Below are positions 6,949 through 14,823 of a stretch of 31,416 nucleotides of DNA, in pieces. Origin of the DNA: an uncultured Collinsella sp. (lineage in GTDB: Bacteria; Actinomycetota; Coriobacteriia; Coriobacteriales; Coriobacteriaceae); NCBI GenBank assembly GCA_902494555.1, contig CABUTR010000021.1, positions 1-31,416 of the forward strand, in the 5' to 3' direction. A program made the translations under genes and the position numbers. Each line of letters starts with the position of its first letter. The first letter of the stretch is position 1. The notes beneath the pieces are model-generated. The model was not told the origin of the DNA. It saw only the letters and a list, made by a program, of their open reading frames with translations, and searched no databases.

Positions 6949-8295
6949 TTACGCCATCAGCTTGTCAAAAGCCCCGCGCCGGTTGAGCACGGTAAACGCG
7001 ACAACACAGATGCCTGCCGACAAAATCGATCCGCACGGCGAAGCGATGCCCATGGGAAACAACGTATCGGAATAGGCGTTCGACAGCAGCCACGCGCCCG
7101 GCACGCGAATGAGCGCCACGGCCAGTACGTTGTGCGCAAAGCCGATGTAGCTCTTGCCATACGCAGCGAAAAAGCCACTAAAGCAAATGTGGATGCCGGC
7201 AAAGATTGCATCGAAAATATAACTGTGCATATAGCCGGTACCGGCCGCGACCACCGCGGGGTCCTTGGCAAAAAAGCCGATAAACGCCGGCGCCACTAGC
7301 CACATCAGCACCGTGATCAGACAGCCGTACACGACCGAGATGGTCATGGCGTCCTTGAGCACCTGACGCGCGCGGTCGCCCTTGCCCGCGCCGGCATTTT
7401 GCGCCGTGAGTGCGCTGACGGTGGCGCCCATGGAACTCGGCACAATGAACAAAAAGCTGATCATCTTTTCGACCAGGCCCACGGCGGCAGCGTCGACGAG
7501 CCCTCGGTGGTTGGCAATGACGGTGATGAACATAAACGCCACCTGGATGCAGCCGTCCTGCACGGCCACGGGCACGCCGATCTTAAGAACGCTGCCGAGC
7601 ACCTCGGGCTGGGGGCGCAGGTCGCTGCGCTTAACGTGGATGTTCGTGCGGCGGCTCTTGAGCCACACGAGCGCGAGGGCAACGCTGGCCGTCTGCGCGG
7701 TTACCGTGCCGAGCGCCGCGCCCACGGGGCCGAGCCCCATGTGGCCGATAAACAGAAAGTCGAGCGCGATGTTGATGATGCATGCCACGCCAATCACGTA
7801 CATGGGCGAGCGCGAATCACCCAGGCCGCGAAAGATGGCCGAAAGAATGTTGTACGCGGCGATAAAGGGAATGCCGACAAAGCAAATACGCAGGTAGGCG
7901 GCGGTTCCTTCGACCGCCTCGGCCGGCGTGCCAATGAGTGCCACGATCTGCGGACACAGTGCGAGCAGGACAGCGGCCAGCACCACCGAGACACCCATAA
8001 AGAGCGTGATGGTGTTGCCGATGGCGGTCTCGGCGCGGTCAAACCGGCGCGAACCCACGGCGTGGCCGACGATAACCGTCGTTCCCATGGCCAGGCCCAC
8101 GAGCGTCACGGTAATGATATAGAGCGTCTGCGCGCCATTGCCCACGGCGGTGATGCCGGCGGCGCCGCTAAACTGCCCCATCATGTACAGGTCGGCCATG
8201 CCGTAGAGCATCTGCAAAAAGTACGAGAGCATATAGGGCAGGGCAAAGACCGCGATGGTCTTGAGGACATTGCCGCGTGTGAGGTCGTGTTCCAT
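6949..8295 (-). CDS. MATE-family multidrug/Na+ antiporter
   Basis: A 448-aa membrane protein with about 12 hydrophobic segments and MATE-type motifs: MEHDLTRGNVLKTIAVFALPYMLSYFLQ at the N-terminus, DLYMMGQFSGAAGITAVGNG in the first helices, and GLGDSRSPMYV between the halves. It would export drugs or metabolites using a Na+ or H+ gradient. I chose the ATG at 8295 because family similarity begins there and the MerR operator lies directly upstream; an open frame back to 8430 would read through that promoter. The ribosome-binding site is weak (AGAAAG). It shares an operon with the MerR gene downstream. Confidence 0.92.
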   Translation of the reverse strand: MEHDLTRGNVLKTIAVFALPYMLSYFLQMLYGMADLYMMGQFSGAAGITAVGNGAQTLYIITVTLVGLAMGTTVIVGHAVGSRRFDRAETAIGNTITLFMGVSVVLAAVLLALCPQIVALIGTPAEAVEGTAAYLRICFVGIPFIAAYNILSAIFRGLGDSRSPMYVIGVACIINIALDFLFIGHMGLGPVGAALGTVTAQTASVALALVWLKSRRTNIHVKRSDLRPQPEVLGSVLKIGVPVAVQDGCIQVAFMFITVIANHRGLVDAAAVGLVEKMISFLFIVPSSMGATVSALTAQNAGAGKGDRARQVLKDAMTISVVYGCLITVLMWLVAPAFIGFFAKDPAVVAAGTGYMHSYIFDAIFAGIHICFSGFFAAYGKSYIGFAHNVLAVALIRVPGAWLLSNAYSDTLFPMGIASPCGSILSAGICVVAFTVLNRRGAFDKLMA

Positions 8296-8330
8296 GGGCG
8301 GGGCTTTCTGGCTGGGTTTGTTTACGTACC

Positions 8331-8366
8331 AGTGTAGTGAAAACCCTACAACGATTGTAGAGTCAA
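8331..8366 (-). promoter_or_regulatory. MerR-type promoter/operator of the MATE-merR operon
   Basis: On the minus strand TTGACT (8366-8361, -35) is followed at once by the perfect palindrome CTACAATCGTTGTAG (8360-8346). A TTCACT or TACACT -10 follows at 8341-8336 or 8336-8331. A dyad packed between -35 and -10 with an over-long spacer is the hallmark of MerR-activated promoters. The distance to the ATG at 8295 fits a ~35-nt leader. Confidence 0.75.
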
Positions 8367-8485
8367 GGTTTGTGTCGGCAGTGGGGCGAAAAAAATCGCG
8401 CGCACCATTATTCCGAGTGAATATGGACACACGTCACGAGAACTCGCCGCCGTCGCTAACCTTGCAGAAAACGATTTCGGAATAC

Positions 8486-8515
8486 TTGACACCATTATTC
8501 GGCGCGCAATAATAC
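8486..8515 (+). promoter_or_regulatory. Promoter of the ABC exporter operon
   Basis: TTGACA (8486-8491), an 18-nt spacer and TAATAC (8510-8515) make a near-consensus vegetative promoter about 40 nt before the GTG start. The 11-mer CACCATTATTC overlaps the -35 element and occurs again at 8403-8413, and TATTCCGA/TCGGAATA inverted copies lie between them. These may be operator half-sites. Confidence 0.6.
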
Positions 8516-8554
8516 GTGCGTTTGCGAACAACGTTTGATGGGGGTTGAACCTGC

Positions 8555-10384
8555 GTGCGCAATCTCAAAATACTGTTTTCCTATCTAGGGGCATACCGTC
8601 GCGATGCCATCCTCGGCGTGTTCTTTGTGTCGGTCGAGACGGTGCTCGAGCTGTTTATCCCGGTCATCATGGCCAACATCATCGATGTGGGCGTGCCTGC
8701 GGGTGATATCAACTACATGCTGCTGCAGGGCGCGTACATGTTGGTGTGCGCTGCGCTTTCGCTGGTACTGGGCTTGGGTTATGCCCGCACGTCCGCCCGC
8801 GTTGCCTCGGGCCTAGGCGCTAACCTGCGCGAGGCCGAGTACAAAAAGATTCAGACGCTCGCTTTTGGTAACCTGGACAACTACGACGCCAGCTCGCTCG
8901 TCACCCGCATGACCACGGACATCACCGTTATCCAAAATGCTGTGGGCAACGGCTTTCGCCCTATGGTGCGCGGCCCGGTGACGCTTATCGTCGGCCTTAT
9001 CTACGCGCTGATGCTGTCGCGCCCGCTCGCCACCGTCTTTGCGATCATCTTGCCCGTGCTTGCAATCGTACTGGGCGTCATCACCTATCGCGTGAGCCCG
9101 CTCTACCGCCAACTCCAGACCTCGATGGACCACCTCAACGGCGTGGTACAGGAAGACCTCACCGCCGTGCGTGCCGTCAAGGCCTACGTTCGTACCGAGC
9201 ACGAGGAGGCCAAGTTCGACACCGTCAATACCGAGCTCGCCGGCACGGCGACCAAGACCTTTGGCAACGCGGTGCTCAACCTGCCGGTGTTTCAGCTGTC
9301 GATGTACGTGGCTGCGCTCTCCATCCTGTGGATTGGCGGCCACATGATTCTCGCCGGCAAGCTGGGCGTGGGCTCGCTCACGGGTTTTATGAGCTACGTG
9401 CTGCTGATCATGAATTCGCTCATGATGATTTCCAACGTGTTTTTGCTGCTCACGCGCGCTCTTACGAGTGTGGGCCGTATCGCAGAGGTGCTCGATGAGG
9501 AGCCCTTTATCGCCAACCCCGCGGGAGACCTCGCGATTGCGGCGCCAGCGGACGGCAGTATCGAGTTTCGCGACGTTTCCTTTAAATACCGCGCGGATGC
9601 AGCCGAGGATGTGCTCGAGCATATCGACCTTCGCATCGAGAGCGGCTCGACGGTGGGCATCCTCGGCGGCACGGGCTCGGGCAAGAGCTCGCTTGTGCAG
9701 CTGATTGCGCGCCTGTACGACGCCACCGAAGGCGCCGTGCTTGTGGGCGGACACGACGTGCGCGACTACGACCTCGCCGCCTTGCGCGACGCTGTGGGCA
9801 TTGTGCTGCAAAAGAATGTGCTGTTTACGGGTACCGTGCGCGAGAACCTGCAGTGGGGCAATCCGCAGGCGTCGGACGATGAGCTCCTCGCGGCTTGCCG
9901 CGCGGCGTGCGTGGACGAGTTCCTTGATCGCATCGGCGGACTGGACGGCGAGTTGGGCCAAGGCGGCGCCGGTGTCTCGGGTGGCCAGAAGCAACGCCTG
10001 TGCATCGCGCGCACGCTGCTCAAGCATCCGCGCGTGCTCATTTTTGATGACTCCACCAGCGCGGTCGATATGGCGACCGACGCTAAGATTCGCGAGCACA
10101 TCGCCCGGATTTCCGATACGACCGTGCTCATCATCGCCCAGCGCATCGCGAGTGTCATGGATGCCGATCGCATTGTGGTGTTGGACGACGGTCGTGTCCA
10201 CGGCGTGGGCACGCACGAGGAGCTGCTGGCGGGCGACAACATCTACCAGGAGATTTACGCCTCGCAGATGGAGTTTGCGAGGAACGCGGACGCCGGCGAC
10301 GGCAGTGACGATGGTTGTGCGAATGATCCGTTTTCCTCCGTCGCATGCGGATCGCCCTTGGAAGGGGGTGAGCGTCATGCCTAA
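8555..10384 (+). CDS. ABC exporter subunit 1 (degenerate-site half)
   Basis: A 609-aa half-transporter: six membrane helices (about 15-310) then an ATPase domain (about 345-580). Walker A is GGTGSGKSS near residue 371-379, the signature is VSGGQKQRL, and Walker B is VLIFDDSTSAVD. The catalytic Glu position is Asp499 and the switch His is Gln529 (IIAQRI). Both changes are typical of the non-hydrolysing half of heterodimeric exporters such as TM287/288 or BmrCD. The GTG start at 8555 follows a GGGGG Shine-Dalgarno. The stop overlaps the next gene by 8 nt, so the two halves are translationally coupled. Likely function: multidrug, lipid or peptide export; the substrate cannot be read from sequence. 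Confidence 0.93.
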   Translation: MRNLKILFSYLGAYRRDAILGVFFVSVETVLELFIPVIMANIIDVGVPAGDINYMLLQGAYMLVCAALSLVLGLGYARTSARVASGLGANLREAEYKKIQTLAFGNLDNYDASSLVTRMTTDITVIQNAVGNGFRPMVRGPVTLIVGLIYALMLSRPLATVFAIILPVLAIVLGVITYRVSPLYRQLQTSMDHLNGVVQEDLTAVRAVKAYVRTEHEEAKFDTVNTELAGTATKTFGNAVLNLPVFQLSMYVAALSILWIGGHMILAGKLGVGSLTGFMSYVLLIMNSLMMISNVFLLLTRALTSVGRIAEVLDEEPFIANPAGDLAIAAPADGSIEFRDVSFKYRADAAEDVLEHIDLRIESGSTVGILGGTGSGKSSLVQLIARLYDATEGAVLVGGHDVRDYDLAALRDAVGIVLQKNVLFTGTVRENLQWGNPQASDDELLAACRAACVDEFLDRIGGLDGELGQGGAGVSGGQKQRLCIARTLLKHPRVLIFDDSTSAVDMATDAKIREHIARISDTTVLIIAQRIASVMDADRIVVLDDGRVHGVGTHEELLAGDNIYQEIYASQMEFARNADAGDGSDDGCANDPFSSVACGSPLEGGERHA

Positions 10385-12275
10385 GACCGCAGCCCAAGCA
10401 CGCCCGGCCGACCTCAAGCGCACTGTGCGCCGCTTGCTCTCCTACATGGGGCATGCCAAGTTCTCGTTGCTCGCGGTGGGCGTGCTCGCCTCCGTTGCCG
10501 CCATCGCGAGCCTCGCCGGCACCTACATGGTGCGCCCCATCGTTAACGGTTTGGCCACGGGCGGGGAGGAACTGCTTGCCAAGCAGGTCATCCTGACGGC
10601 GATCATCTACGCTGCGGGCGTGCTCTCGGCCCTGGGCTACTCGCAGATTATGGTGCGCGCGGCCCAACACGTGGTGTCCGATATTCGCCGCGACCTGTTC
10701 GCGCACATCCAGACGCTGCCGCTCAGTTATTTTGACAGCACGCGCTCGGGCGACATCATGAGTTTTTTCACCAACGACGTCGACACCGTCTCCGAGGCGC
10801 TCAACAACAGCTTTGCCAACGTGATTCAGGCCGCCATTCAGGTTGTGGGTACCACGGCTATGCTCATCATCCTTAACTGGCAGCTCACGATTATCACACT
10901 CGTGTGCGATGCGGCCATTGTGCTGTATGCGCGCTACTCGGGCGCGCGCTCTAAGCGTTTCTTTGCTGCCCAGCAGGCATCGCTTGGCGACCTGGACGGA
11001 TATATCGAAGAAATGGTCTCGGGCCAAAAGGTCATCAAGGTCTTTAACCGTGAGGCAGCGAATGTCGCCGGCTTCACCTGCCGCAACGACGAGCTTCGCC
11101 GCACCGGCACCGCCGCCGTGAGCTATGCCAACTCCATGGTGCCCATGACTGTCGTGATTGGCTACGTCAACTATGCCATCGTCGCCGTGGCGGGCGGCAT
11201 GCTCTGCATCAAGGGGCTCGCCGACGTAGGTGCGCTCGCGAGCTACCTGGTCTTTGTGCGCCAGGCCGCCATGCCCATCAACCAGTTTACGCAGCTCGGC
11301 AACTTCTTGCTCAACGCGTTGGCCGGTGCCGAGCGCCTGTTTGCGGCTATGGACCTTGAGCCCGAGGTGGACGAGGGCTGCGTGGAGCTGGTGCAGACGG
11401 GCGATGCCGCGTGGGCGTGGAAAATTCCCGAGGGCCAGGGCGTGGGCGTCTACGGGCACCTGCATGACGTGGCAGCCGTTGATGAGTCGGGCCGCGCGGT
11501 GGCCGCCGACGGCACCGAGCTCACGTGCGGCTTGGTCCCGCTTGCCGGCGACGTGCGCTTCCATGCCGTGGACTTTTCCTACGTGCCGGGCGCCCGCGTG
11601 CTCACGGACCTCAACCTGTTTGCCAAGCCGGGGCAAAAGATTGCGTTTGTGGGCTCCACGGGCGCCGGCAAGACGACCATTACCAACCTCATCAACCGCT
11701 TCTACGAGGTCGATGACGGCGAGATCACGTACGACGGCATCGACGTCAAGCACATTGCCAAGGCCAGCCTGCGCGGGTCGCTCGGCATTGTGCTGCAGGA
11801 CACGCACCTGTTTAGCGGCACCATTGCGCAGAACATCCGCTTTGGCAAGCTCGACGCGACCGACGAGGAGGTGCGCGCCGCTGCCGAGGCCGCCTGCGCC
11901 GACTCGTTTATCCGCCGCCTGCCGCGGGGCTACGACACACCGGTCACGGCCGACGGCGCCAACCTGTCGCAGGGTCAGCGTCAGCTGCTCGCCATCGCGC
12001 GCGTGGCCGTCGCCGATCCGCCGGTGCTCATCCTGGACGAGGCCACGAGCTCCATTGACACGCGTACCGAAAAGCTCATCGAGCGCGGTATGGACCGCAT
12101 CATGCGCGGTCGCACCACGTTTATGATCGCGCACCGCCTGTCCACTGTCCGCGACGCCGACGCCATCATGGTCCTCGAATACGGCCGCATCATCGAGCGC
12201 GGCACCCACGAAGAGCTGCTCGCCCAGCACGGCGAGTACTGGCAGCTGGCGCATGGCTTAAAAGAGCTGGATTAA
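10377..12275 (+). CDS. ABC exporter subunit 2 (catalytic half)
   Basis: A 632-aa half-transporter pairing with the preceding gene. Six transmembrane helices lie in about residues 20-330. A loosely conserved insert of ~60 residues (about 345-400, GQGVGVYGHLHDVAAVDESG) sits between the last helix and the ATPase domain. The ATPase domain has Walker A GSTGAGKTT, Walker B VLILDEATSSID with catalytic Glu555, and switch His586, all canonical. Its signature is LSQGQ (530-534) instead of LSGGQ. In the heterodimer this changed signature faces the degenerate Walker motifs of subunit 1, so one of the two ATP sites is predicted to be inactive. ATG 10377 is chosen because of the GAAGGGGGTG upstream and the start of family similarity. 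Confidence 0.94.
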   Translation: MPKTAAQARPADLKRTVRRLLSYMGHAKFSLLAVGVLASVAAIASLAGTYMVRPIVNGLATGGEELLAKQVILTAIIYAAGVLSALGYSQIMVRAAQHVVSDIRRDLFAHIQTLPLSYFDSTRSGDIMSFFTNDVDTVSEALNNSFANVIQAAIQVVGTTAMLIILNWQLTIITLVCDAAIVLYARYSGARSKRFFAAQQASLGDLDGYIEEMVSGQKVIKVFNREAANVAGFTCRNDELRRTGTAAVSYANSMVPMTVVIGYVNYAIVAVAGGMLCIKGLADVGALASYLVFVRQAAMPINQFTQLGNFLLNALAGAERLFAAMDLEPEVDEGCVELVQTGDAAWAWKIPEGQGVGVYGHLHDVAAVDESGRAVAADGTELTCGLVPLAGDVRFHAVDFSYVPGARVLTDLNLFAKPGQKIAFVGSTGAGKTTITNLINRFYEVDDGEITYDGIDVKHIAKASLRGSLGIVLQDTHLFSGTIAQNIRFGKLDATDEEVRAAAEAACADSFIRRLPRGYDTPVTADGANLSQGQRQLLAIARVAVADPPVLILDEATSSIDTRTEKLIERGMDRIMRGRTTFMIAHRLSTVRDADAIMVLEYGRIIERGTHEELLAQHGEYWQLAHGLKELD

Positions 12276-12324
12276 CCCGTTCGAGCACGATGCTTTGATC
12301 CCTCCGTGCCCCTCACCTCGCCTC

Positions 12325-12391
12325 AAACCATCACAACATTCGACGTATTTTGCCAAAATCGGGAAAAGCATCGAATGTTGTGATGGTTTTT
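12325..12391 (+). terminator. Family A hairpin repeat, copy A1, terminator of the ABC operon
   Basis: A perfect 19-bp inverted repeat AAACCATCACAACATTCGA (12325-12343) with its complement at 12371-12389, followed by TTTTT. The 27-nt loop contains a second small ATTTTG/CAAAAT hairpin. Near-identical copies occur at 13566-13632 and 22641-22705. Confidence 0.8.
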
Positions 12392-12490
12392 CTGCCGCTC
12401 GACCGGGTGGAATCGCTTTCTTGTGCACGAAGGTGTGTGGACCCGTGGGCAGGGGAATAAGGTTGGTTATCCGACTCCATTGGAGGGCTT

Positions 12491-13528
12491 ATGGACCTGC
12501 CGATCGTCCTGTCCCATAAGACTGCTTGGCTGTACCACAACGTGGCGCGCCCGTCCGAGCCGCTCTCGCGAACAAGCAGCCTATACGATGAGGACTTGCT
12601 TGCTAACGAGGCGGAACCGACCGCGAGCCTGCCCAAATTGGGACTCGATGCCAAGGGGCTGAGGGCTTCAACGGCAGTTGGGATCGTTGCCGACTATCTG
12701 GTTTCGCTCGGTATTCCACGAGAAGAGCTCGATCATATCGACACGCTCGTCAACTTCGATTTTGAGCGTTCGACGCCGGCTGGATTCAGATGCCACGTGT
12801 TTGGGGCGCCGGTACCTCCAGGCCATCTTATCGAGGTGGCAGAGGGCCTTCTAGTGGTTGATGAGGCCATGTGCTTTGTCCAAGCGGGTTCGTGGATGAG
12901 CGAACCCGAGCAGCTGGAATATGGTTACGAAATCTGCGCCCGATACCATTTGAATCATCTGTCGACAGGCGATTATATCGAGATGGGGCAGAGGTATACC
13001 GTTGCCGACTTGATTGCTTATTGCAACGAGAACCGATCTCGTCAGGGGGCTATACGCGCGGTCGCCGTGCTCAAGCGCGTGCACGATGGCGCGCGGTCGC
13101 CCATGGAGACGGCCACCGCAATCATGGTCGTAGCAAAACGTTCCCAGGGCGGGCTGGGATACGCCAAGATCGAGCTCAACCATCGGGTCGATGTTCCCAA
13201 CGAGTTCAAATATCTCGCAAAGGCCGGATATTTCGAGATCGACGTATATGCGCCTGCGAGCGGTACGGGGATTGAATACAACGGCTCGGACCATCTTGAT
13301 AAACAGCGCAGCGCGTCGGATGCGGAGCGTATGACCGTGCTGAGCGCGCTGGGCTTTAGGATGATCGTCCTCACCGGGACTCAGTTTGCCCACCAGCTGC
13401 AATTGCACCGGGCGATGAACGCCATCGCGCTCGCTATGGGCCTTAAGTGCGACCGAAGCGAGGCATTCCAGAAACGTCAGAACGACCTGCGAGAATTCGT
13501 GATTCGGCACTGGGACGGCAGCCTTTAG
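12491..13528 (+). CDS. DUF559/Vsr-like PD-(D/E)XK domain protein
   Basis: A 345-aa protein. Residues about 248-320 show the DUF559/Vsr-like endonuclease pattern: Asp251 in FEIDVYAP, Glu262-Tyr-Asn-Gly and His268 in GIEYNGSDHLD, an Asp-Ala-Glu-Arg helix, and LGFRMIVLTGTQF. The usual E-x-D-G has Asn in place of Asp. The N-terminus (LSHKTAWLYHNVARP, about 7-20) resembles the SH-x-SAA-like start of actinobacterial DUF559 proteins related to AbiEi-type factors. GGAGGG precedes the ATG by a few bases. No partner toxin or methylase is adjacent. The gene is bracketed by two copies of the family A hairpin. Function unknown; a nuclease-fold protein is a moderate inference. Confidence 0.8.
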   Translation: MDLPIVLSHKTAWLYHNVARPSEPLSRTSSLYDEDLLANEAEPTASLPKLGLDAKGLRASTAVGIVADYLVSLGIPREELDHIDTLVNFDFERSTPAGFRCHVFGAPVPPGHLIEVAEGLLVVDEAMCFVQAGSWMSEPEQLEYGYEICARYHLNHLSTGDYIEMGQRYTVADLIAYCNENRSRQGAIRAVAVLKRVHDGARSPMETATAIMVVAKRSQGGLGYAKIELNHRVDVPNEFKYLAKAGYFEIDVYAPASGTGIEYNGSDHLDKQRSASDAERMTVLSALGFRMIVLTGTQFAHQLQLHRAMNAIALAMGLKCDRSEAFQKRQNDLREFVIRHWDGSL

Positions 13529-13565
13529 GGGCGCATTGGCCCTTCTGCGGGGTGCCGTGGGCAGG

Positions 13566-13632
13566 CAGACCATCACAACATTCGACGTTTTTCGCCAAAA
13601 ACGGGAAAAGCATCGAATGTTGTGATGGTCTG
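13566..13632. repeat. Family A hairpin repeat, copy A2
   Basis: A perfect 20-bp stem CAGACCATCACAACATTCGA (13566-13585) with its complement at 13613-13632. The 27-nt loop is almost the same as in A1 and in the same orientation. No T-run follows, so it is not a classical terminator on this strand. Confidence 0.8.
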
Positions 13633-13763
13633 TATGTTGAGGATGGGCTTGGAAAGCCGGTCTTGCTCGAAGTGACCTGTCCTGTCGTACGGGTGTCGGC
13701 ATGATTCTCTCGTGGGGTATTATGTTTTCCGAAGAATAAAACGCCGCGTGAGGGGAGGGCTGC

Positions 13764-14819
13764 GTGGACGGGCGCGTGCAACACGACGGTTTTGGCCGCG
13801 ATATCAACTACCTGCGCATTGCCGTTACCGACAAGTGCAATTTCCGCTGCATCTATTGCATGCCGGCCGATGGCGTGGCGCCCCGCGTGCACGACGAGCT
13901 GCTCAGCGCCGAGGAAATCGCCCGCTTTGTGCGCTTGGTGGCGGGGGAGGGCATTCGCCGCGTGCGTCTGACGGGCGGCGAGCCGCTGGTCAGCCGCCGT
14001 ATCATCCCGCTCATTTGTGATATCCGCGCGATTCCGCAGATCGAGGACATCTCGCTCACCACCAACGGCGCCCTGCTGCCCAAGCTGGCGCCGCAGCTCA
14101 AAGATGCCGGGCTTAACCGTGTCAACATTTCGCTCGACACACTCGACCCTACGCTCTTTGGAAAGATCACGCGTCTGGGTCGACTCGAGCAGACCATGGC
14201 TGGCATCGACGCGGCGCTGGCTTGGGGCTTTGAGCCCGTTAAGGTCAACTGCGTTGTTGTGCGCCGGCTCAACCAGGATGTGGCAGCCCTCGCACGACTG
14301 ACCGTCGACCGTCCCATCCACCTGCGCTTTATCGAATACATGCCCATCGGCGACGAGCATACGAGCTCGCATTGCGCTGTGGACCCGCATGCGCCCACAC
14401 TCAATCCCGAGCTGTGGGACGCGAGCGATACCGTGCCGAGCGACGAGCTGCGGGCGCGCATCAATGCCGGGACCGCCGCGACGGGGCTGGGCGAGCTCGA
14501 ACCGCTCGACATCAACGACGCTCCTGCCGGCGCGGGCCCTGCGCGCTATTGGCACTTTCCGGGCGCGGCGGGAACGGTCGGCTTCATTAGCGCCATGTCC
14601 AATCATTTTTGTGCGAATTGCAACCGTCTGCGCCTGACGGCCGATGGCAACGTTCGTCCGTGCCTGTTCAGCGATGCCGAGTATTCGGTGCGCGAGGCGC
14701 TGCGCCGTGGTGATGATATGCAGGTACTTTCGATTTGGCGCGATGCCGTGGCCCACAAACCGCAGGAACACGCGATAATTGAGGGCACGCAACGATTTAT
14801 GTCTCAAATCGGAGGATGA
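13764..14819 (+). CDS. moaA: GTP 3',8-cyclase MoaA
   Basis: This radical-SAM enzyme starts molybdenum cofactor synthesis by rearranging GTP to 3',8-cH2GTP, which MoaC then converts to cPMP. The 351 residues include the SAM cluster CNFRCIYC (Cys25, Cys29, Cys32), the GGEPL motif (TGGEPLVSRR), the C-terminal second cluster near 283-300 (CANCNRLRLTADGNVRPC) and the terminal Ile-Gly-Gly tail that inserts in the active site. GTG 13764 is chosen because GGGGAGGG precedes it. The last codons contain the Shine-Dalgarno of the next gene, so moaA and moaC-mobB form a tight operon. No other cofactor genes (moaD/E, moeA, mogA) are in the window. Confidence 0.97.
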   Translation: MDGRVQHDGFGRDINYLRIAVTDKCNFRCIYCMPADGVAPRVHDELLSAEEIARFVRLVAGEGIRRVRLTGGEPLVSRRIIPLICDIRAIPQIEDISLTTNGALLPKLAPQLKDAGLNRVNISLDTLDPTLFGKITRLGRLEQTMAGIDAALAWGFEPVKVNCVVVRRLNQDVAALARLTVDRPIHLRFIEYMPIGDEHTSSHCAVDPHAPTLNPELWDASDTVPSDELRARINAGTAATGLGELEPLDINDAPAGAGPARYWHFPGAAGTVGFISAMSNHFCANCNRLRLTADGNVRPCLFSDAEYSVREALRRGDDMQVLSIWRDAVAHKPQEHAIIEGTQRFMSQIGG

Positions 14820-14823
14820 TCAT

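Noticed and set aside
8296..8430. Upstream extension of the MATE protein
   Set aside because: It reads through the MerR-type promoter and lacks MATE similarity; ATG 8295 fits the family N-terminus.
9705..10376. N-terminal extension of the second ABC subunit
   Set aside because: It would overlap most of subunit 1 in another frame. Family similarity and the ribosome site support the start at 10377.
10155..12254. 699-codon minus-strand frame opposite the second ABC gene
   Set aside because: His/Val/Gly-rich antisense shadow typical of GC-rich genes, with no recognisable domain. The same applies to 8813-10423 and 18024-19625.
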